A stretch of DNA of 64,000 nucleotides from Streptomyces violens (GTDB taxonomy: Bacteria > Actinomycetota > Actinomycetes > Streptomycetales > Streptomycetaceae). Made by a program: the position numbers and the translations under genes. The stretch spans positions 62,001-126,000 of the forward strand of contig NZ_JOBH01000002.1 in the NCBI RefSeq assembly GCF_000717745.1. Direction: 5' to 3'. This document shows, in pieces, positions 61,229-64,000 of the stretch. Under the pieces are notes generated by a model. It was not told the origin of the DNA and did no database searches. It saw only the letters and a program-made list of their open reading frames with translations. Position 1 is the stretch's first letter. Every line of letters starts with the position of its first letter.

Positions 61229-62473
61229 GTGGATAACGTCCCTGCCATGACCACTGAGACCGGCCAACAGACTCCCACCGAGCAGCAGATGCGCGACGCG
61301 ATGGTGCAGCAGCTCATCGAACTCGGGGCTGCCCGTGACCCCCGTGTAGTAGCCGCATTCCGCGCCGTTCCCCGGCATCTGGCTACCCCCGAGGTGGAAG
61401 CGGCCAAGACCTATCAGGCAGAGTCCGCCACCATCACCAAGACCGACGAGAACGGCGTGGACATCAGCTCCGTGTCGTCCCCGCGGGTTCAGGCCATGCA
61501 GATCGAGCAGGCCGGCATCAAGACGGGCATGACGGTGCTGGAGATCGGCTCCGGCGGTCCGAACGCCGCCTATCTCGCGGAGATGGTCGGCGAGCAGGGA
61601 CGCGTCGTCACCGTGGACATCGATCCCGACGTCACCGAGCGCGCGGAACGGTTCGTCGCGGAGACCGGCTACCGGAACATCACCGTGGTCACGGCCGACG
61701 CCGAGGCCGGCGTGCCCGACCACGCGCCGTACGACCGCATCATCGTCACGGTGCAGGCGGCAGACATCCCTCCCGCCTGGATCGAGCAACTCAAGGACGG
61801 TGGCCGGCTGGTCGTGCCGCTGCGGATGCGCAGCATGACTCGCACCATCGCGTTCATTCGGAAAGGCAACCGCCTGGTCAGCGACGGATTCGAGCAGTGC
61901 GGCTTCGTGCCGATGCGCGGCGCCGGCGAGAACCGGATGCGTCTGGAGTCCCTTCACGACGAGGAGGGCGCTGAGGTCGCTCTGCGCCTGGACGGCCACC
62001 CCGTTCCTGATATCGAGGCCCTGCGGTCGGCACTCGCCGGCCCGCGGACGGAGGCGTGGTCGGGCGTGACGGTCGGGGGGATGGAGCCGAAGGACCACTT
62101 GGACCTGTGGCTGACCACGGCCCTGGACAATCTGCCCCTGATGGCTGCGAAGCCTGCAGCACGCCAGCGCGGCATCGTCGCCGTCGCCTCTCCGATCGGC
62201 ATTCCGACGCTTGTGGACGGCGGAAGCTTCGCCTACCGCACGTCCCGGGCGACCGATGAGGAGGACCGGTACGAGCTGGGTGCGGTCGGCCATGGGCCGG
62301 ACGCCCAGAAGGTCGCCGAGCGCCTCGTCGACGAGATCCAGAAGTGGAACGGCGAGCACCGTGGCCACCAGGCGCACATCGAGGTCTTCCCGGCGAACAC
62401 GCCGGACGACCAACTCCCCGCGGGCCGGGTCATCGACCGGCCGCGCACGCGGGTCACGATCTCCTGGCCGTGA
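61229..62473 (+). CDS. FxLD-system methyltransferase (isoaspartate O-methyltransferase-like) for a lanthipeptide
   Basis: 414 residues from GTG 61229 (GAAGAGGAG seven bases upstream; ATG 61247 is an alternative). PIMT-like SAM-binding core at ~105-185: SSPRVQAMQIEQAGIKTGMT, VLEIGSGGPNAAYLAEMVGE, VVTVDIDPDVTERAERF, YDRIIVTVQAADIPPAWIEQ and LKDGGRLVVPL. A ~190-residue C-terminal extension is specific to this family. Related enzymes (OlvSA type) methylate an Asp of a lanthipeptide, which then becomes an imide or isoaspartate. The precursor gene begins 79 bp on, so its core Asp residues (NDTGD) are plausible substrates. Confidence 0.85.
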   Translation: MDNVPAMTTETGQQTPTEQQMRDAMVQQLIELGAARDPRVVAAFRAVPRHLATPEVEAAKTYQAESATITKTDENGVDISSVSSPRVQAMQIEQAGIKTGMTVLEIGSGGPNAAYLAEMVGEQGRVVTVDIDPDVTERAERFVAETGYRNITVVTADAEAGVPDHAPYDRIIVTVQAADIPPAWIEQLKDGGRLVVPLRMRSMTRTIAFIRKGNRLVSDGFEQCGFVPMRGAGENRMRLESLHDEEGAEVALRLDGHPVPDIEALRSALAGPRTEAWSGVTVGGMEPKDHLDLWLTTALDNLPLMAAKPAARQRGIVAVASPIGIPTLVDGGSFAYRTSRATDEEDRYELGAVGHGPDAQKVAERLVDEIQKWNGEHRGHQAHIEVFPANTPDDQLPAGRVIDRPRTRVTISWP

Positions 62474-62551
62474 CGACTTCAGCGTCGTAGCCGGGTGGCA
62501 CTACCAGCACGATCCGCACATCTACCCATTCTTTTCAACCGAGGAGACGAG

Positions 62552-62737
62552 ATGGCACCACAGATCGCGACCAAGCCGCAGACGGGGACGCCGTTCACGA
62601 CCGACTCCGGGTCGGACTTCGACCTCGACATCGAGACCGTGGCATCCGCTCCCGTGGTGCAGGCCCTGCTGAACGACACCGGTGACGGTTGCACGTCGAC
62701 CTGCCAGTCCGCCTGTTCCAACAGCACCTGCGGCTGA
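62552..62737 (+). CDS. FxLD-family lanthipeptide precursor
   Basis: 61 residues from ATG 62552 (GAGGAG upstream). Leader with the FxLD recognition motif SDFDLDIETV at residues 21-30, then VVQALLNDTGDG and the core CTSTCQSACSNSTCG. Four Cys (47, 51, 55, 60) and seven core Ser/Thr could form up to four (methyl)lanthionine rings. Asp42 and Asp45 just before the core are candidate methyltransferase sites. The stop is followed in the same frame by the lanB remnant without another stop. Leader cleavage site not identified. Confidence 0.85.
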   Translation: MAPQIATKPQTGTPFTTDSGSDFDLDIETVASAPVVQALLNDTGDGCTSTCQSACSNSTCG

Positions 62738-62811
62738 CCGGGCTCTGCTCGGGGCGGGCGGTACGAGTCCCGCCCGCCCCGGGCACCGCAGTCCTCGAAG
62801 GAGGCCCAGCC

Positions 62812-64000
62812 ATGTATCACGGTCCGTGTCGGACGCACCGTCCTGTCCGCGGCCTTGTGGCGCTTGCACGCTCGCGACCTCGGTGACGGAGAGGACTGGA
62901 TGCTCCGTTTCACCAACTGGCGGATCCAGTACGGGGTGCCCCGCACCGTGTACGTCGGCAGCAGCGATCAGCGTCTCCGGCTCGACCTTGATCTCCCCGT
63001 CCATCAAGAACTACTGCGCGCCGAGCTGCGCCGGCACGGCACCGCCGTGCTGCATGAGGCACCGGAGGAGAGCTCGTACGGCTGGGTCGGCCGGGCCCAT
63101 GAGGTGACCATGCTGTTCGCGTCCGATCAGCAGTCCGCTCCGGCGCCCCTGCGTCACGCCACCGTCTTGGCCAACCGGAACTCCCATCGCATTCCGGGGG
63201 CATCGGAGTGGGCGTACGCCAAGCTGTACGGCAGCGCTGCTCGCGCACCGGAGGTTCTGACCGCGCACCTCCCCCGTCTGCTGCGCCATGGCGGTACCGC
63301 GCCGACCGAAGCATGGTTCGTTCGGTACGCGGACCCCGACCCGCACCTGCGACTGCGGCTGCGGCAACCCGGACCGGAGGCGTTCGGTGCCACGGCGCAG
63401 ACCGTGGCCGCGTGGGCGGCGGAGCTCTGCGCGGAAGGCTTGGTCCAACGCCTGCAGTGGGACACCGACCAGCCGGAGACGGGCCGCTACGGCACCGGGG
63501 CCGCCCTGGCGGCCGCTGAGGCGTTCTTCGTGGCCGATTCGACCGCCGCCCTCGCGCAGATGTCCTTGACCATATCCGCCGATCTTCAGTCGGCTGTCAC
63601 CGCAGCATCGTTTGTGGACATCGCTGCGGGCTTCCTCGGTTCGTGGCAAGCCGGGAACGACTGGCTGCTCCGGCATTTGCTGCGCGGCGACGGCGAGCCG
63701 ACACCACGGCAAGTCCAATCGCTCACTGTGCAGTTGACGGACGTGGGTGTTCGCCGATCCGCGCTCAGCAACCTCAGTGGAGGAGAAGCCGTCGCGGAGG
63801 CGTGGGAGCTGCGGCAGACGGCGCTCGTCGATTACCGCCAAGCGCTCGACGCTGCGGGCATTGCCGCAGGCAGTGTGCTGCCGTCACTGCTGCACATGCA
63901 CCACAACCGCGTCGCAGGCGTCGATCGCGATGCCGAAGCGACCTGCCGTCGGATCGCCCGAGCAGCCGCTCAGTCCTGGAGCATCCGCCGCGAAGGAGGC
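62812..64000 (+). pseudogene. LanB-type lantibiotic dehydratase, internally deleted and frameshifted (3' end outside window)
   Basis: An excellent ribosome site (GAAGGAGG) leads to ATG 62812, whose frame (MYHGPCRTHRPVRG...) stops at 62884-62886. LanB sequence is open one frame over, from about 62822 to the right edge: VRVGRTVLSAALWRL, DWMLRFTNWRIQYGVPRTVY, then the SpaB_C elimination domain (EWAYAKLYGSAARAPEVL, WFVRYADPDPHLRLRLR, SLLHMHHNRVAGVDRDAE). The ~600-residue glutamylation part of LanB that should come first is absent. The simplest reading is a deletion joining the start to codon ~600 out of frame. Re-initiation at ATG 62900 (GGAGAGG upstream) could still make a SpaB_C-only protein. 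Confidence 0.75.

Overview
The window is chromosomal DNA of a Streptomyces-type actinomycete. The base composition is very GC-rich with strong G/C at third codon positions. Many starts are GTG with AGGAGG-like ribosome sites, and ATGA/GTGA overlaps between genes are frequent. Many families are typical of the genus: DUF397, SAV_915, DUF6415, ECF42 sigma factors, a terpene cyclase and a large LuxR ATPase regulator. I saw no rRNA, tRNA, CRISPR array or insertion sequence.

Left part (1-12.8 kb): the end of a secreted amidase; an aldo/keto reductase that has lost its C-terminus; an alpha-glucosidase with a LacI regulator and shared operator-like palindromes; a DGPF/ECF42 sigma pair preceded by a striking 41-bp inverted promoter duplication and an MFS transporter remnant; a small conserved protein; a LuxR-type ATPase regulator with a one-base frameshift; a class I terpene synthase, a leucine-rich-repeat protein and a DUF397 protein.

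Middle (12.9-42.9 kb): a CoA-thioester catabolism region. It holds two thiolase-fold lipid-transfer-type proteins, a duplicated DUF35 protein, a crotonase, three acyl-CoA ligases, a PaaK-like ligase, an acyl-CoA dehydrogenase, a nitronate monooxygenase, a HAD phosphatase and an FAD oxidoreductase. Two divergent promoters 17 kb apart share one operator (CTGAC-N5-GTCAG), and the dehydrogenase has a KstR-like box, so these dispersed genes probably form a lipid or steroid-like regulon. Interspersed are a four-carbon sugar-acid operon (DeoR, DUF1537 kinase, PdxA2, MFS), a luciferase-like/questin-oxidase-like pair, a secreted chorismate mutase, hydrolases, a kinase-TPR protein and a cation/proton antiporter.

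Right part (43-64 kb): kdpFABC with an extra 27-residue membrane peptide in front and no kdpDE in view; a secreted S1 protease; a DUF6153/DUF305 membrane and lipoprotein pair; a second DGPF/ECF42 pair followed by a DUF899 gene with a textbook ECF42 promoter; and an amidohydrolase-MFS operon divergent from a monooxygenase-RpiR pair over three stacked palindromes. The right edge holds a lanthipeptide (FxLD type) locus: XRE regulator, DUF6415 protein, Cys-rich small protein, FxLD methyltransferase, a 61-residue precursor with four core cysteines, and a LanB dehydratase gene that appears to have lost most of its N-terminal domain.
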